A DNA stretch of 64,000 nucleotides from CAXMNX01 sp964194845 (GCA_964194845.1 CAXMNX010000035.1:25312-89311), one strand, 5' to 3'; shown: positions 1 to 8,614, counted from the first letter of the stretch. A program made the numbers and translations. Notes: generated by a model not told the origin, from the letters alone.

Positions 1-265
1 TGGCAATCAGGACTTCCTGCTTGGCGGCCTCAATCTCGTCAACGGTCCAGGGGATCTGGAAATCCAATTGTCCGGCCGAAAAGTGCAATCGTTCGGAATG
101 CCTGCGGCTTTCGAATATCTTGCCGTTATAGGCGCGCTCGCCTTCAAAAACCGAGGACGCATAGTGCAGCGCGTGGGACAGGATATGCACATTGGCTTCG
201 CGCCAGGGAACCATCTTACCGTCGATCCAGATCGACCCGTCACGATCATCGTATGCGCCTGCCAT
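1..265 (-). CDS. ilvE: Branched-chain amino acid aminotransferase, N-terminal part
   Basis: These are the first 88 residues of a class IV PLP aminotransferase; the rest lies beyond the left edge. The family interconverts Ile, Leu and Val with their 2-oxo acids in the cytoplasm, using glutamate/2-oxoglutarate as partner. What is visible is the usual opening of the family: WIDGKMVPW, then HALHYASSVFEGERAYNG and IFESRRHSERLHFSA. The ATG at 265 is chosen because GGAGG lies at 271-275, 5 nt upstream. The gene is divergent from petP, with 153 bp between the two starts. A D-amino-acid or 4-amino-4-deoxychorismate enzyme of the same fold is possible, but the FEGERAYNG stretch favours IlvE. Confidence 0.85.
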   Translation of the reverse strand, partial: MAGAYDDRDGSIWIDGKMVPWREANVHILSHALHYASSVFEGERAYNGKIFESRRHSERLHFSAGQLDFQIPWTVDEIEAAKQEVLIA

Positions 266-308
266 CCTGGCCTCCGTTTGCAAAAATTGCGCGAATAGGT
301 CCGCACCG

Positions 309-382
309 GACATAAAGTTGCGGAAAATTCGAGAATTGCTATCAGTCGAGGCTTGGAATGTCAACAAGGCTGACATAAAGTT
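309..382. repeat. Direct repeat in the ilvE-petP divergent promoter region
   Basis: GACATAAAGTT occurs at 309-319 and again at 372-382, 63 bp start to start (about six helical turns), in the 153-bp gap between the divergent ilvE and petP starts. Each copy is followed by a C/G-rich step and GAAA. A weak promoter-like pair for petP (TTGCGG at 318-323 and TATCAG at 340-345) lies between them. The copies may be binding sites for a regulator acting on one or both genes, PetP itself being a candidate. This is inference from position only. Confidence 0.4.
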
Positions 383-418
383 CGGCGAAAGTGATTGAGG
401 GGTAAAGCGAGGTGTACG

Positions 419-922
419 ATGGCTGAGGGCAGCGGGCATCCAGGCGGCGAAGGGCTGCTTTTTCTGACCGACGAGCAGATCCGCAAGGGCATCGAAGCGA
501 TGTTTTTTGCGTATCGCGGGTTTACGGCGGACCCGGACCGGATCCTCGCGGATAAAGGCTATGGCCGCGCGCATCACCGGGCGATCCATTTCATCAACCG
601 CTCGCCCGGGACAACCGTGAACAACCTTCTGTCAATTCTTGGCGTGACAAAGCAATCGTTGAACCGCGTGCTGCGCTCGCTGATCGAAGACGGGCTTGTC
701 GAAAGCCGCGTCGGTGCGAGAGACAAACGCGAGCGAAAACTTTATCTGACCGAGGTGGGCAGTGCGCTGGAGCGTGAGTTGTCAACCGCACAGCGCGACC
801 GGATGCGGGCGGCCTTCCGGCAGGCCGGGCCAGAGGCGGTTTCCGGATTTCGAACGGTTCTTGAAGCGATGATGGACGGCGATATGCGCCGCCACTACAA
901 ACGGCTCAAGGAGAACGGGTGA
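419..922 (+). CDS. petP: MarR-family transcriptional regulator PetP
   Basis: A 167-residue winged-helix regulator of the MarR family. In Rhodobacter capsulatus the petP-petR pair is known to be needed for expression of the cytochrome bc1 genes; the same pairing here supports the name. The helix-turn-helix is about residues 62-91 (NNLLSILGVTKQSLNRVL) and the wing is about 98-111 (GARDKRERKLYLT). The ATG at 419 has GCGAGG just upstream; a TTG eight codons earlier is possible but has no such site. The stop overlaps the petR start by one base, so the two are translationally coupled. The ligand or signal is not visible. Confidence 0.85.
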   Translation: MAEGSGHPGGEGLLFLTDEQIRKGIEAMFFAYRGFTADPDRILADKGYGRAHHRAIHFINRSPGTTVNNLLSILGVTKQSLNRVLRSLIEDGLVESRVGARDKRERKLYLTEVGSALERELSTAQRDRMRAAFRQAGPEAVSGFRTVLEAMMDGDMRRHYKRLKENG

Positions 923-1623
923 TGAGCCAGGCGGACGCGCATTTACTGATCGTCGATGACGACGAACGGATCAGAGGCCTATTGCAGAAGTTCCTTATCC
1001 GTCACGGATTTCTGGTGTCGGCGGCGCGCGACGCGGCCCACGCCGACCGCATCCTGAGCGGGCTGGATTTTGACCTGGTGGTATTGGACGTGATGATGCC
1101 GGGCGAAGACGGCATTAGCTTTTGCCGGCGGCTGCGCGAAAGCCGTGACCTGCCGATCCTTCTTTTGACCGCGAAGGGAGAGACCGAGGATCGGATCGCG
1201 GGCCTGGAGGCTGGCGCCGACGATTATCTTGCGAAGCCTTTTGAGCCGAAGGAGCTTTTGCTGCGGATCAATTCGATATTGCGACGGGTTCCGCCTGCCG
1301 AGCCAACCGACATTCTGCCCAAGGTCCTGACCCTGGGCAATCTTCGCTACGACGTGGAAAAGGGATCGTTGTGGGATGGTGAGCGGCCGGTTCGCCTGAC
1401 AGCAACCGAATCGCAGCTGATGCGCATATTCGCGACCTGTCCGGGCGAGCCGGTGAGCCGCGCAAAGCTGGTCGAAGATTTGGGGCGCGACGGCGGGCAG
1501 GCGCAGGAGCGCGCTGTCGATGTTCAGATCACCCGGCTGCGGCGAAAGATTGAGGCAGACCCCAAGCAACCCCGTTATCTGCAAACGGTTCGTGGTGCCG
1601 GGTATATGCTGGCGCCGGACTAA
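922..1623 (+). CDS. petR: OmpR-type response regulator PetR
   Basis: A 233-residue two-domain response regulator. The receiver domain (about 7-122) has the acidic pocket VDDDE at 11-15, the phospho-acceptor Asp56 in VVLDVMMPGEDG, Thr83 in LLLTAK and Lys105 in LAKPF. The C-terminal winged helix (about 135-233) ends RYLQTVRGAGYMLAPD, typical of OmpR/PhoB members. R. capsulatus PetR is required for bc1 complex expression. No sensor kinase adjoins it; its companion is the MarR protein PetP, whose stop codon overlaps this start (TGATGA). A GTG one codon earlier (919) is the alternative start. Confidence 0.88.
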   Translation: MSQADAHLLIVDDDERIRGLLQKFLIRHGFLVSAARDAAHADRILSGLDFDLVVLDVMMPGEDGISFCRRLRESRDLPILLLTAKGETEDRIAGLEAGADDYLAKPFEPKELLLRINSILRRVPPAEPTDILPKVLTLGNLRYDVEKGSLWDGERPVRLTATESQLMRIFATCPGEPVSRAKLVEDLGRDGGQAQERAVDVQITRLRRKIEADPKQPRYLQTVRGAGYMLAPD

Positions 1624-1669
1624 AGCCGGGCGGTTTGCCTTCGGCGAAAATATTTTTGAACAGAAGAAG
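1624..1669 (+). repeat. Putative dispersed Rhodobacteraceae intergenic motif
   Basis: The gap between the petR stop and the next start is filled by a G/C-rich lead (GGCGGTTTGCCTTCGGCG), then AAAATATTTTTGAACAG and AAGAAG. It resembles a motif of the form CCTTCGGCG-xxx-TATTTTTGGAxAGAAGAAG that I recall seeing many times between genes in Rhodobacteraceae genomes. Only one copy is evident in this window. Its role is unknown; here its last bases could act as the ribosome-binding region of the downstream gene. Confidence 0.45.
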
Positions 1670-2605
1670 ATGACAACAGCATTATTTACGCACAGATCGG
1701 CGTTAGATCACATCACACCCGATGGCCACCCCGAGCGCGTGGCGCGGATCGAGGCCATTCAGGCGGCGCTGGCTGATCCCGGTTTCGACGATCTGGATCG
1801 GCGCGAAGCACCTTTGTGTGACCGGTCAGAGGTGCTGCGGTGCCATCCAGAGGCCTATCTGGCACGGATCGAAGCGGCAATTCCTGCGGGTGGTTGGGCA
1901 TCGCTGGACGCAGATACCCATGTGTCGCTAGGCTCGCTCGAGGCGGCGTTTCGGGGCGTTGGTGCGTGCGTTGCGGCCGTCGATGGTGTGCTTGCGGGCG
2001 AAATTGCCAATGCCTTTGTCGCGATGCGGCCGCCGGGGCATCACGCTGAAACCTCAACCGCGATGGGTTTTTGCCTGTTTGGCAATGCCTCGATTGCCGC
2101 CAAGCGCGCGCTGGATCATCACGGGCTTTCGCGCGTCGCGGTTCTGGATTTCGACGTTCACCACGGCAATGGCACACAAGACCTGCTTTGGAGCGAGCCG
2201 CGCACGCTGTTCGCGTCATCGCACCAAATGCCACTTTATCCCGGATCAGGCGGTGCGCATGAGACCGGTGCGCATAACAATGTGGTGAATGTCCCACTCG
2301 CGCCGATGACCGGTGGCGCGGAAATGCGCCGGGCCTGGGGCGACGCGATCCTGCCTGCGGTTGACGATTTTGCGCCCGAGCTTGTGATTGTGTCAGCCGG
2401 GTTTGATGCGCATGTCGCCGACCCGCTGGCGAACCTTAACTGGACGGTCGAGGATTTCATCTGGGTCACTCATGCAATTTGCGATGTGGCCGAGGCGCGA
2501 TGCGGCGGGCGCGTGGTCTCGACACTGGAAGGCGGGTATGATCTGACGGCACTGGCCGCGAGCGTCGCGGCGCATGTGGGCGTTCTGGTGGAGCGGGGAG
2601 CATGA
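1670..2605 (+). CDS. Histone deacetylase-like amidohydrolase
   Basis: A 311-residue class II-type member of the arginase/deacetylase fold, a zinc-dependent enzyme that removes acetyl groups from amines such as acetyl-lysine or acetylpolyamines. Signature blocks are PDGHPERV (17-24), MRPPGHHAE (119-127), DFDVHHGNGTQ (160-170, with zinc ligands Asp162 and His164 expected) and SAGFDAH near residue 245, supplying the third ligand. The frame is open upstream of 1670, but similarity begins at MTTALFTHRSAL, so the ATG at 1670 is chosen. It is the first gene of a run with xseB, ispA and dxs, an order common in alphaproteobacteria. The true substrate cannot be told from sequence. Confidence 0.85.
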   Translation: MTTALFTHRSALDHITPDGHPERVARIEAIQAALADPGFDDLDRREAPLCDRSEVLRCHPEAYLARIEAAIPAGGWASLDADTHVSLGSLEAAFRGVGACVAAVDGVLAGEIANAFVAMRPPGHHAETSTAMGFCLFGNASIAAKRALDHHGLSRVAVLDFDVHHGNGTQDLLWSEPRTLFASSHQMPLYPGSGGAHETGAHNNVVNVPLAPMTGGAEMRRAWGDAILPAVDDFAPELVIVSAGFDAHVADPLANLNWTVEDFIWVTHAICDVAEARCGGRVVSTLEGGYDLTALAASVAAHVGVLVERGA

Positions 2606-2844
2606 GCGACAAAGCTGTCTCAGCGATGAGTTTTGAAGAGGCGATGAAGGCGCTTGAGGAGGTCGTTGGGCGTCTGGAAGCGGGCGAGGTGCCGCTGGAA
2701 GACTCGATCAAACTTTATGAACGCGGCGCGGAACTGAAGGCGCACTGCCAGAAGAAACTTGCGGAAGCCGAAGAGAAGGTTGCGCAGATCTCGCTTGACG
2801 AAAGCGGTCAGCCCACGGGGACGACGCCGGTCGATCCGCAGTGA
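2602..2844 (+). CDS. xseB: Exodeoxyribonuclease VII small subunit
   Basis: An 80-residue acidic protein with the XseB pattern: MSFEEAMKALEEVVGRLE, EVPLEDSIKLYERGAEL and a C-terminal coiled helix (KLAEAEEKVAQI). XseB subunits bundle along XseA to form the nuclease that degrades single-stranded DNA to oligonucleotides. XseA is not in the window. The ATG overlaps the preceding stop by 4 nt (ATGA) and the stop overlaps the GTG of ispA, so the three genes are coupled. Confidence 0.92.
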   Translation: MSDKAVSAMSFEEAMKALEEVVGRLEAGEVPLEDSIKLYERGAELKAHCQKKLAEAEEKVAQISLDESGQPTGTTPVDPQ

Positions 2845-3713
2845 AATTCGAAGACAATCTGAAAGCCGAGGGTAGCCGCTTAAGTGCGGCACTGCGCAAC
2901 TATCTTGGCGACCTGGGAAATGACCGGATTGCTGAGGGGATGCGGTATGCCACGGGCGGTGGCAAGCGGTTGCGGGGGTTTCTGGTCTGCAACTCGGCAC
3001 AGCTTTTCGAACCGGCGCGCGAAGGGCATCTGCTGGCGGCGGCGGCGATTGAGTGTATCCACGCCTATTCGCTGGTTCACGACGATCTGCCGTGCATGGA
3101 CGACGACGATCTGCGGCGCGGGCAGCCGACGGTTCACAAGAAATGGGATGAGGCGACGGCGGTTCTGGTTGGCGATGGCTTGCAAAGTTTTGCCTATCAG
3201 CTTTTGTCGCGGGACGAGGTTCATGCCGACCCGGCAGTTCGCCTTGCGCTGATCAGGACGCTTGCAAAGGCGTCGGGTGCGCGGGGGATGGTACTGGGGC
3301 AGGCGCAGGATATTGCCGCCGAGACAATATGCGGTTTGCTGACTTTGGAAGAAATAACGGCGCTTCAGGCCAACAAAACCGGCGCGCTGATCCGTTGGTC
3401 GGTCGAGGCAGGCGCGATCATGGGCGGCGCCGACTCGGAGCCACTTCGCAATTACGCCGACGCACTTGGTCTCGCCTTTCAGATAACCGACGACATACTG
3501 GACGAGACCGGGGACGAGACAAAAACCGGGAAACGGCTTAAAAAGGATGCAGACGCGGGCAAAGCAACGTTTGTTTCACTTCTTGGCCTTAGCGGGGCAG
3601 AGGATAAGGCGCGCGGCTTGGTCGCAGACGCAATTGATGCGCTCTGCATATATGATGCACGGGCGGACAGTTTGCGTGAGGCCGCTCGTTTCGTTATCTC
3701 GCGTGAGCATTGA
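2841..3713 (+). CDS. ispA: Farnesyl/geranyl diphosphate synthase (polyprenyl synthetase)
   Basis: A 290-residue trans-prenyltransferase that condenses IPP with allylic diphosphates to give C15, possibly C20, precursors of quinones, undecaprenol and carotenoids. The first Asp-rich motif is HDDLPCMDDDDLRRG (80-94) and the second is QITDDILDETGD (about 215-226); GGGKRLRG (39-46) binds IPP. The two-residue insertion in the first motif (DDxxxxD) is the usual bacterial FPP synthase type. The start is the GTG overlapping the xseB stop. It is followed after 15 nt by dxs, which makes the IPP precursor DXP, so the operon couples supply and use. Confidence 0.92.
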   Translation: MKFEDNLKAEGSRLSAALRNYLGDLGNDRIAEGMRYATGGGKRLRGFLVCNSAQLFEPAREGHLLAAAAIECIHAYSLVHDDLPCMDDDDLRRGQPTVHKKWDEATAVLVGDGLQSFAYQLLSRDEVHADPAVRLALIRTLAKASGARGMVLGQAQDIAAETICGLLTLEEITALQANKTGALIRWSVEAGAIMGGADSEPLRNYADALGLAFQITDDILDETGDETKTGKRLKKDADAGKATFVSLLGLSGAEDKARGLVADAIDALCIYDARADSLREAARFVISREH

Positions 3714-3728
3714 TGCGCTGGAGCCCGT

Positions 3729-5654
3729 ATGTCTGATCGACCACATACGCCTATTCTTGATCAGGTGGCCTCGCCTGCCGATCTGAAGCGGCTGAGCGAT
3801 GGTGAACTGAAGCAGCTGGCGGTTGAGCTGCGGGCTGAAACGATAAGTGCTGTCAGCGAAACTGGCGGCCATTTGGGGGCGGGACTTGGCGTTGTCGAGC
3901 TGACGGTTGCTTTGCACGCTGTTTTCGACACGCCAAAGGACAAGCTGATCTGGGATGTCAGCCACCAGAGTTATCCGCACAAGATCCTGACAGGGCGCCG
4001 CGACCGTATCAGAACGCTCAGGCAAAAGGACGGGCTGAGCGGGTTCTGCAAACGCAGCGAAAGCGCCTATGATCCCTTTGGTGCGGCGCATTCCTCGACC
4101 TCGATATCGGCGGCTTTGGGTTTCGCCGTGGCGCGCGATCTTGGCGGCACGACGGAAAGCGGCCTTGGTGATGCGATTGCCGTGATCGGCGACGGCGCGA
4201 TCAGCGCCGGAATGGCGTATGAGGCGATGAATAACGCAGGTGCGCTGAAGCGGCGTCTGATCGTTATTCTGAACGACAACGAGATGTCGATAGCGCCGCC
4301 GGTGGGCGCGATGTCGTCTTATCTGTCGCGGCTTTATGCCGGTGATCCGTTTCAGGAGTTGAAGGCGGCTGCCAAGGGTGCGGTGAGTCTGCTGCCCGAG
4401 CCGTTCCGCGAAGGTGCGAAACGCGCAAAGGACATTCTGAAGCATTCGGTCGTTGGTGGCACGCTTTTCGAGGAACTGGGCTTTAGCTACCTCGGCCCCA
4501 TTGACGGGCATGATCTGGACCAGCTTCTGCCTGTTCTGCGGACGGTCAAGGCGCGCGCGACCGGGCCGATCCTGATCCACGCGATCACCAAAAAGGGCAA
4601 GGGATATGCCCCGGCGGAACAGGCGCGCGACAGGGGGCATGGGGTCTCAAAATTCGATGTTGTGACCGGCAAGCAGGTAAAGTCCGCTTCTAATGCGCCG
4701 TCTTACACCAAGGTATTTGCAAGCGCCTTGATGGATGAGGCGTCGCGCGACGACAAGATCGTTGCTGTCACAGCGGCGATGCCCGATGGCACGGGTCTTG
4801 ACCTGTTCGCCGAACGTTATCCGAGCCGCTGTTTCGATGTCGGCATTGCAGAACAGCACGGTGTGACGTTTTCCGCCGGGCTTGCCGCCGGTGGTATGAA
4901 ACCATTTTGCACGATCTATTCGACGTTTTTGCAGCGCGGGTTTGATCAGGTCGTGCATGACGTGGCGATCCAACGCCTGCCGGTGCGCTTTGCTATTGAT
5001 CGCGCCGGTCTGGTCGGTGCCGATGGCGCGACCCACGCCGGGGCCTATGATATTGCGTATCTCGCCAATCTGCCGGGCATGGTTGTCATGGCGGCAGCGG
5101 ACGAGGCCGAACTGGTGCATATGGTGGCGACGGCGGTTGCCTGGGACGAAAGCCCGATTGCCTTCCGGTATCCGCGCGGCGAGGGCGTTGGCGTGGACCT
5201 GCCGGAACGGGGCGAAGTGCTGCCGATTGGCAAGGGTCGGGTCGTTCGCGAGGGGTCGCGGGTTGCCGTTCTTTCCTTTGGCACGCGGCTTAGCGAAGTT
5301 GAAACCGCTGCAGATACCCTGGCCGCGCGCGGCATCACGCCGACGGTGGCCGATGCGCGGTTCGCGAAACCACTGGACCGCGATCTGATTTTGCAACTTG
5401 CCGAGGGCCACGAGGCGCTGATCACCATTGAAGAGGGCGCGGTCGGCGGTTTCGGCAGCCATGTCGCACAGCTTCTGTCGGATGAGGGCGTGTTTGACGC
5501 GGGGCTCAAGTTCCGGTCGATGGTGCTGCCGGATATCTTTATCGACCAGGCGAGCCCGCGCGCGATGTATGACGTCGCTGCAATGAACGCCGAGCATATC
5601 GAGGCGAAGGTGTTGGACGTTCTTGGCGTCGCAGATATTTCGAAGCGTGCGTGA
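3729..5654 (+). CDS. dxs: 1-deoxy-D-xylulose-5-phosphate synthase
   Basis: A 641-residue thiamine-diphosphate enzyme joining pyruvate and glyceraldehyde 3-phosphate, the first step of the MEP pathway. It has GHLGAGLGVVELTVALH near the N-terminus, the TPP/Mg motif GDGAISAGMAYEAMNNA (about 155-171), the transketolase-like pyrimidine domain with IAEQHGVTFSAGLA (about 373-386) and the C-terminal transketolase domain with EEGAVGGFGSHV. Length matches the family (about 640). The ATG at 3729 follows the ispA stop by 15 nt. The TPP riboswitch elsewhere in the window controls thiamine uptake, not this gene. Confidence 0.96.
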   Translation: MSDRPHTPILDQVASPADLKRLSDGELKQLAVELRAETISAVSETGGHLGAGLGVVELTVALHAVFDTPKDKLIWDVSHQSYPHKILTGRRDRIRTLRQKDGLSGFCKRSESAYDPFGAAHSSTSISAALGFAVARDLGGTTESGLGDAIAVIGDGAISAGMAYEAMNNAGALKRRLIVILNDNEMSIAPPVGAMSSYLSRLYAGDPFQELKAAAKGAVSLLPEPFREGAKRAKDILKHSVVGGTLFEELGFSYLGPIDGHDLDQLLPVLRTVKARATGPILIHAITKKGKGYAPAEQARDRGHGVSKFDVVTGKQVKSASNAPSYTKVFASALMDEASRDDKIVAVTAAMPDGTGLDLFAERYPSRCFDVGIAEQHGVTFSAGLAAGGMKPFCTIYSTFLQRGFDQVVHDVAIQRLPVRFAIDRAGLVGADGATHAGAYDIAYLANLPGMVVMAAADEAELVHMVATAVAWDESPIAFRYPRGEGVGVDLPERGEVLPIGKGRVVREGSRVAVLSFGTRLSEVETAADTLAARGITPTVADARFAKPLDRDLILQLAEGHEALITIEEGAVGGFGSHVAQLLSDEGVFDAGLKFRSMVLPDIFIDQASPRAMYDVAAMNAEHIEAKVLDVLGVADISKRA

Positions 5655-5663
5655 CGCGCGGCG

Positions 5664-6515
5664 TCAAAGATCAGTTTTGCGGTCGTCGAGTAAGGCACGC
5701 AATCCGCTTCGATAATCAGGATATTTAAGGGTTACCCCAAGCTCCGCCTTGATCCGGTCGTTTCGAACACGCTTGGATTCGGCATAAAAGCTGCGCGCCA
5801 TTGCGGTTAACTCGGCGTCTTCGAATGGCGTTGCCGGGGGCAGCGGCAATCCCAAAAGCTTGGCGGCGTAAGCGATGACATCTTCGGGCGGAGCCGGATC
5901 GTCGTCGCAGACGTTGTATATGGTGCCGGGGTTTGGCGCATGTACCGAGGCCTCAAGCACTTGCGCGATATCATCCACATGAGCGCGGCTGAAGACCTGA
6001 CCCTTTTTGATGATCCGCCGCGCTGTTCCGCGTCGTACTTTCTCAAACGGTCCGCGCCCCGGTCCGTAAATGCCCGCAAGACGAAAGATATGCAGCCGAA
6101 GACCCAGATCTTGCCAATCGGCTTCTGCCTGAACCCGCGCCTTGCCACGCTTGGTGGTGGGCGTCAGCGCCGTGCCTTCATCCACCCATCCGCCGCTTTG
6201 GTCGCCGTAGACGCCCGTGGTCGACAGATAGCCGACCCATTTCAGGTGTCTTGCACGCTTCAGCGCATCCGACGCATCGGAAAGCACAGGATCTTCGCCC
6301 TCGCCGGGGGCAACGGATGTCAGGACATGGCTGACATCGGCCAACGGAAGCTCATTGCCCGGCCAGATCAACGGCTGGATGCCTGTCGCACTGATTGCCC
6401 GCGCTTTTTCCGCGCTGCGCGTTGTGCCGATGACCCGCCACCCCTGTCCAAGCAGGCGCGCGGTCAATGCGCCCGCGCAGTATCCGTGACCGATTGACAG
6501 CAAAACCTTGTCCAT
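5664..6515 (-). CDS. Atypical SDR / NAD-dependent epimerase (YeeZ-like)
   Basis: A 283-residue protein with an N-terminal Rossmann strand and glycine pattern SIGHGYCAGAL (4-14), TTRS after the second strand, and the YLSTTGVYGD segment where extended SDRs carry their active site. RIFRLAGIYGPGRG-type sequence (HIFRLAGIYGPGRG) and NVCDDDPAPPEDV are typical of nucleoside-diphosphate-sugar epimerase relatives. The substrate is unknown. Similarity begins at MDKVLLSIGHGY, so the ATG at 6515 is preferred over one at 6533; neither has a clear ribosome-binding site. It is convergent with dxs and divergent from amn. Confidence 0.75.
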   Translation of the reverse strand: MDKVLLSIGHGYCAGALTARLLGQGWRVIGTTRSAEKARAISATGIQPLIWPGNELPLADVSHVLTSVAPGEGEDPVLSDASDALKRARHLKWVGYLSTTGVYGDQSGGWVDEGTALTPTTKRGKARVQAEADWQDLGLRLHIFRLAGIYGPGRGPFEKVRRGTARRIIKKGQVFSRAHVDDIAQVLEASVHAPNPGTIYNVCDDDPAPPEDVIAYAAKLLGLPLPPATPFEDAELTAMARSFYAESKRVRNDRIKAELGVTLKYPDYRSGLRALLDDRKTDL

Positions 6516-6660
6516 GGGGGCAGGCAAATCCATTGCGGGATGAACTTCAACAGGCGATTGCGAACGAGAGGTCTTGAAGCCCCCCCTGTTCAGTGCCATT
6601 TTCGAGGATGGAAAAATTGAAGCCTTCCCGAATATCACGCGGCTGCCCGAGCGTGGCCCG

Positions 6661-8142
6661 ATGAATGATCTCAAAAGCCTTCCGGTGAACAGCCCGGACG
6701 CCCCGACGCACGAGATGTTTCGCGATCCAGATGCCGCCGTAGCGCGGCTGATCGAACTTTATGAAACGGCGGCAAAATTCCTTTGGGACAAGTTTGGGGA
6801 GGTTCTGAATACCGGCCAGCCGCCATCGCGTTATCGGGCGTTTTATCCAGAGATCCGACTTGCGACGACCAGTTTTGCGCCGATTGATAATCGCCTCAGC
6901 TTTGGTCACGTCACCGAACCGGGGCGATATTCCACGACCGTGACCCGCCCGGATCTGTTCGCGAATTATCTGCGCCAGCAGATCGGGCTTCTAGTCGAGA
7001 ACCACGATACTGCGGTTGAGATTGGTACGTCGGCCACGCCGATGCCGGTGCATTTCGCTGTCGCGAACGATGCGGCCTTAAGCGTTCCGCAAGAAGGCGC
7101 GATGGAATTTACGCTGCGCGATATATTCGACGTGCCCGATCTGGCGACGACGCACGACGATATCGTGAATGGATACGGGTTTAAGCATCCCGATGGCTCG
7201 CGCCCGCTCGCACCGTTTACTGCCCAGCGCGTGGATTATTCGCTGGCACGGCTGTCGCATTACACCGCAACATTGCCCGAGCATTTTCAGAACCACGTTC
7301 TGTTCACTAACTACCAGTTCTATGTGGACGAATTTGCCGAAATGGCGCGTGATGCACTTCGTGATGCAGACAGCGGCTATACCTCGTTTGTCGGGCCTGG
7401 AAATGTCGAGATCAACGATCCGGGCGCACCAATGCCCGAGCCTGCAAAGCTGCCCCAGATGCCGACCTATCACCTAAAGCGCGCCGATGGTACGGGGATC
7501 ACATTGGTCAACATTGGTATTGGCCCCTCGAACGCGAAAACCGCGACGGATCATATTGCGGTTTTGCGACCCCATGCCTGGCTTATGCTGGGCCATTGCG
7601 CGGGCCTGAGAAACAGCCAGCGGCTTGGCGACTTTGTGCTGGCGCACGCCTATCTGCGCGAGGATCACGTTTTGGACGACGATTTGCCGGTCTGGATCCC
7701 GATCCCGGCGCTGGCCGAAATTCAGATCGCGCTGGAATCCGCGGTTGCGGACGTCACCAAGCTTCAGGGGTACGAATTGAAACGGATCATGCGGACCGGC
7801 ACGGTTGCGACCATCGATAACCGCAACTGGGAACTGCGCGATCAGTCGGGGCCAGTTCAAAGGCTAAGCCAGAGCCGCGCCATCGCGCTGGATATGGAAA
7901 GTGCCACTATCGCGGCCAATGGTTTCCGGTTCCGGGTGCCGTATGGCACGCTTTTGTGTGTGTCCGACAAACCGCTTCACGGCGAGCTCAAATTGCCCGG
8001 TATGGCGAGCGAATTTTATCGAACACAGGTGTCGCGGCACCTTCAGACGGGGATTCGCGCATTGGAGATATTGCGCGATATGCCGCTGGAACGCATCCAT
8101 TCAAGGAAGCTCAGAAGCTTTGAAGAGACCGCATTCCTCTAA
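6661..8142 (+). CDS. amn: AMP nucleosidase
   Basis: A 493-residue enzyme that hydrolyses AMP to adenine and ribose 5-phosphate, controlling adenylate levels. E. coli Amn is 484 residues. The N-terminal Amn domain holds RAFYPEIRLATTSF and RYSTTVTRPDLF; the C-terminal nucleoside-phosphorylase fold holds NIGIGPSNAKTATDHIA, LMLGHCAGLR and the substrate-binding block ALDMESATIAANGFRFRVPY. The upstream frame is open back to a TTG at 6574, but the sequence before MNDLKSLP is not family-like, so 6661 is used. The ribosome-binding site is weak. The gene is single, divergent from the SDR gene. Confidence 0.92.
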   Translation: MNDLKSLPVNSPDAPTHEMFRDPDAAVARLIELYETAAKFLWDKFGEVLNTGQPPSRYRAFYPEIRLATTSFAPIDNRLSFGHVTEPGRYSTTVTRPDLFANYLRQQIGLLVENHDTAVEIGTSATPMPVHFAVANDAALSVPQEGAMEFTLRDIFDVPDLATTHDDIVNGYGFKHPDGSRPLAPFTAQRVDYSLARLSHYTATLPEHFQNHVLFTNYQFYVDEFAEMARDALRDADSGYTSFVGPGNVEINDPGAPMPEPAKLPQMPTYHLKRADGTGITLVNIGIGPSNAKTATDHIAVLRPHAWLMLGHCAGLRNSQRLGDFVLAHAYLREDHVLDDDLPVWIPIPALAEIQIALESAVADVTKLQGYELKRIMRTGTVATIDNRNWELRDQSGPVQRLSQSRAIALDMESATIAANGFRFRVPYGTLLCVSDKPLHGELKLPGMASEFYRTQVSRHLQTGIRALEILRDMPLERIHSRKLRSFEETAFL

Positions 8143-8275
8143 AATAGGCGGAAAACCACCACAAAATGAGGGATATTGGGTATTTCGCACACACAAACCG
8201 TTGTGCTTGAGGACCATATCCAGTTAATTAAGGGGTATAAGCCCCTAGAATGGGCCCACATCGAGGAGATTCAAC

Positions 8276-8563
8276 ATGGCAAAACCGATGACTAAAACTC
8301 AACTCGTATCGGCACTGGCCGATAAACTGGAATCTGACAAAAAGTCAGCTGCCGGCGCGCTTGATGCAATCATTGCGATCATCACCGACGAAGTGTCGGG
8401 CGGTGGTGCGGTGACCCTGCCAGGTGTCGGCAAAATTTACTGCCGCGAACGGCCGGCACGTATGGTTCGCAACCCCGCAACGGGCGAGCAAATCCACAAG
8501 GATGCCGACAAGGTGGTCAAAATGACCATTGCGAAAGCGCTGAAGGAAAGCGTCAACGTCTAA
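8276..8563 (+). CDS. HU-family DNA-binding protein
   Basis: A 95-residue histone-like protein of the HU/IHF family. MTKTQLVSALADKLESDKK is the helical dimer arm, GAVTLPGVGKIYCRERPARMVRNP leads into the DNA-binding beta-arm and KDADKVVKMTIAKAL closes the fold. GxGKxxxxxRPAR with MVRNPATG is the HU/IHF arm pattern. GAGGAG precedes the ATG. It stands alone: the 133-bp leader contains a promoter-like pair (TTGTGC at 8201-8206, TTAATT at 8224-8229) and a small inverted repeat AGGGG-TATAAG-CCCCT (8231-8246). A strong terminator follows. Confidence 0.92.
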   Translation: MAKPMTKTQLVSALADKLESDKKSAAGALDAIIAIITDEVSGGGAVTLPGVGKIYCRERPARMVRNPATGEQIHKDADKVVKMTIAKALKESVNV

Positions 8564-8584
8564 ACTTACCGGTTCACTGGTATC

Positions 8585-8614
8585 AAAGGCCGCCTCAGGG
8601 CGGTCTTTTGTTTT
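8585..8614 (+). terminator. Rho-independent terminator of the HU gene
   Basis: A stem AAAGGCCGCC / GGCGGTCTTT (10 bp with one G-U pair) closes a TCAG tetraloop and runs into TTTTGTTTTG. It starts 22 bp after the HU stop and is the clearest intrinsic terminator in the window. Confidence 0.88.

Noticed and set aside
979..1584. Long minus-strand open frame opposite petR, and similar long frames opposite dxs (3576-5597) and recQ (22047-23321)
   Set aside because: They are antisense to genes with complete family motifs; in GC-rich coding DNA the opposite strand is often open. Their products are Arg/Gln/His-rich and lack domains.
8231..8246. AGGGG-TATAAG-CCCCT inverted repeat upstream of HU
   Set aside because: Only 5 bp of stem and no link to a known regulator; too weak to call an operator.
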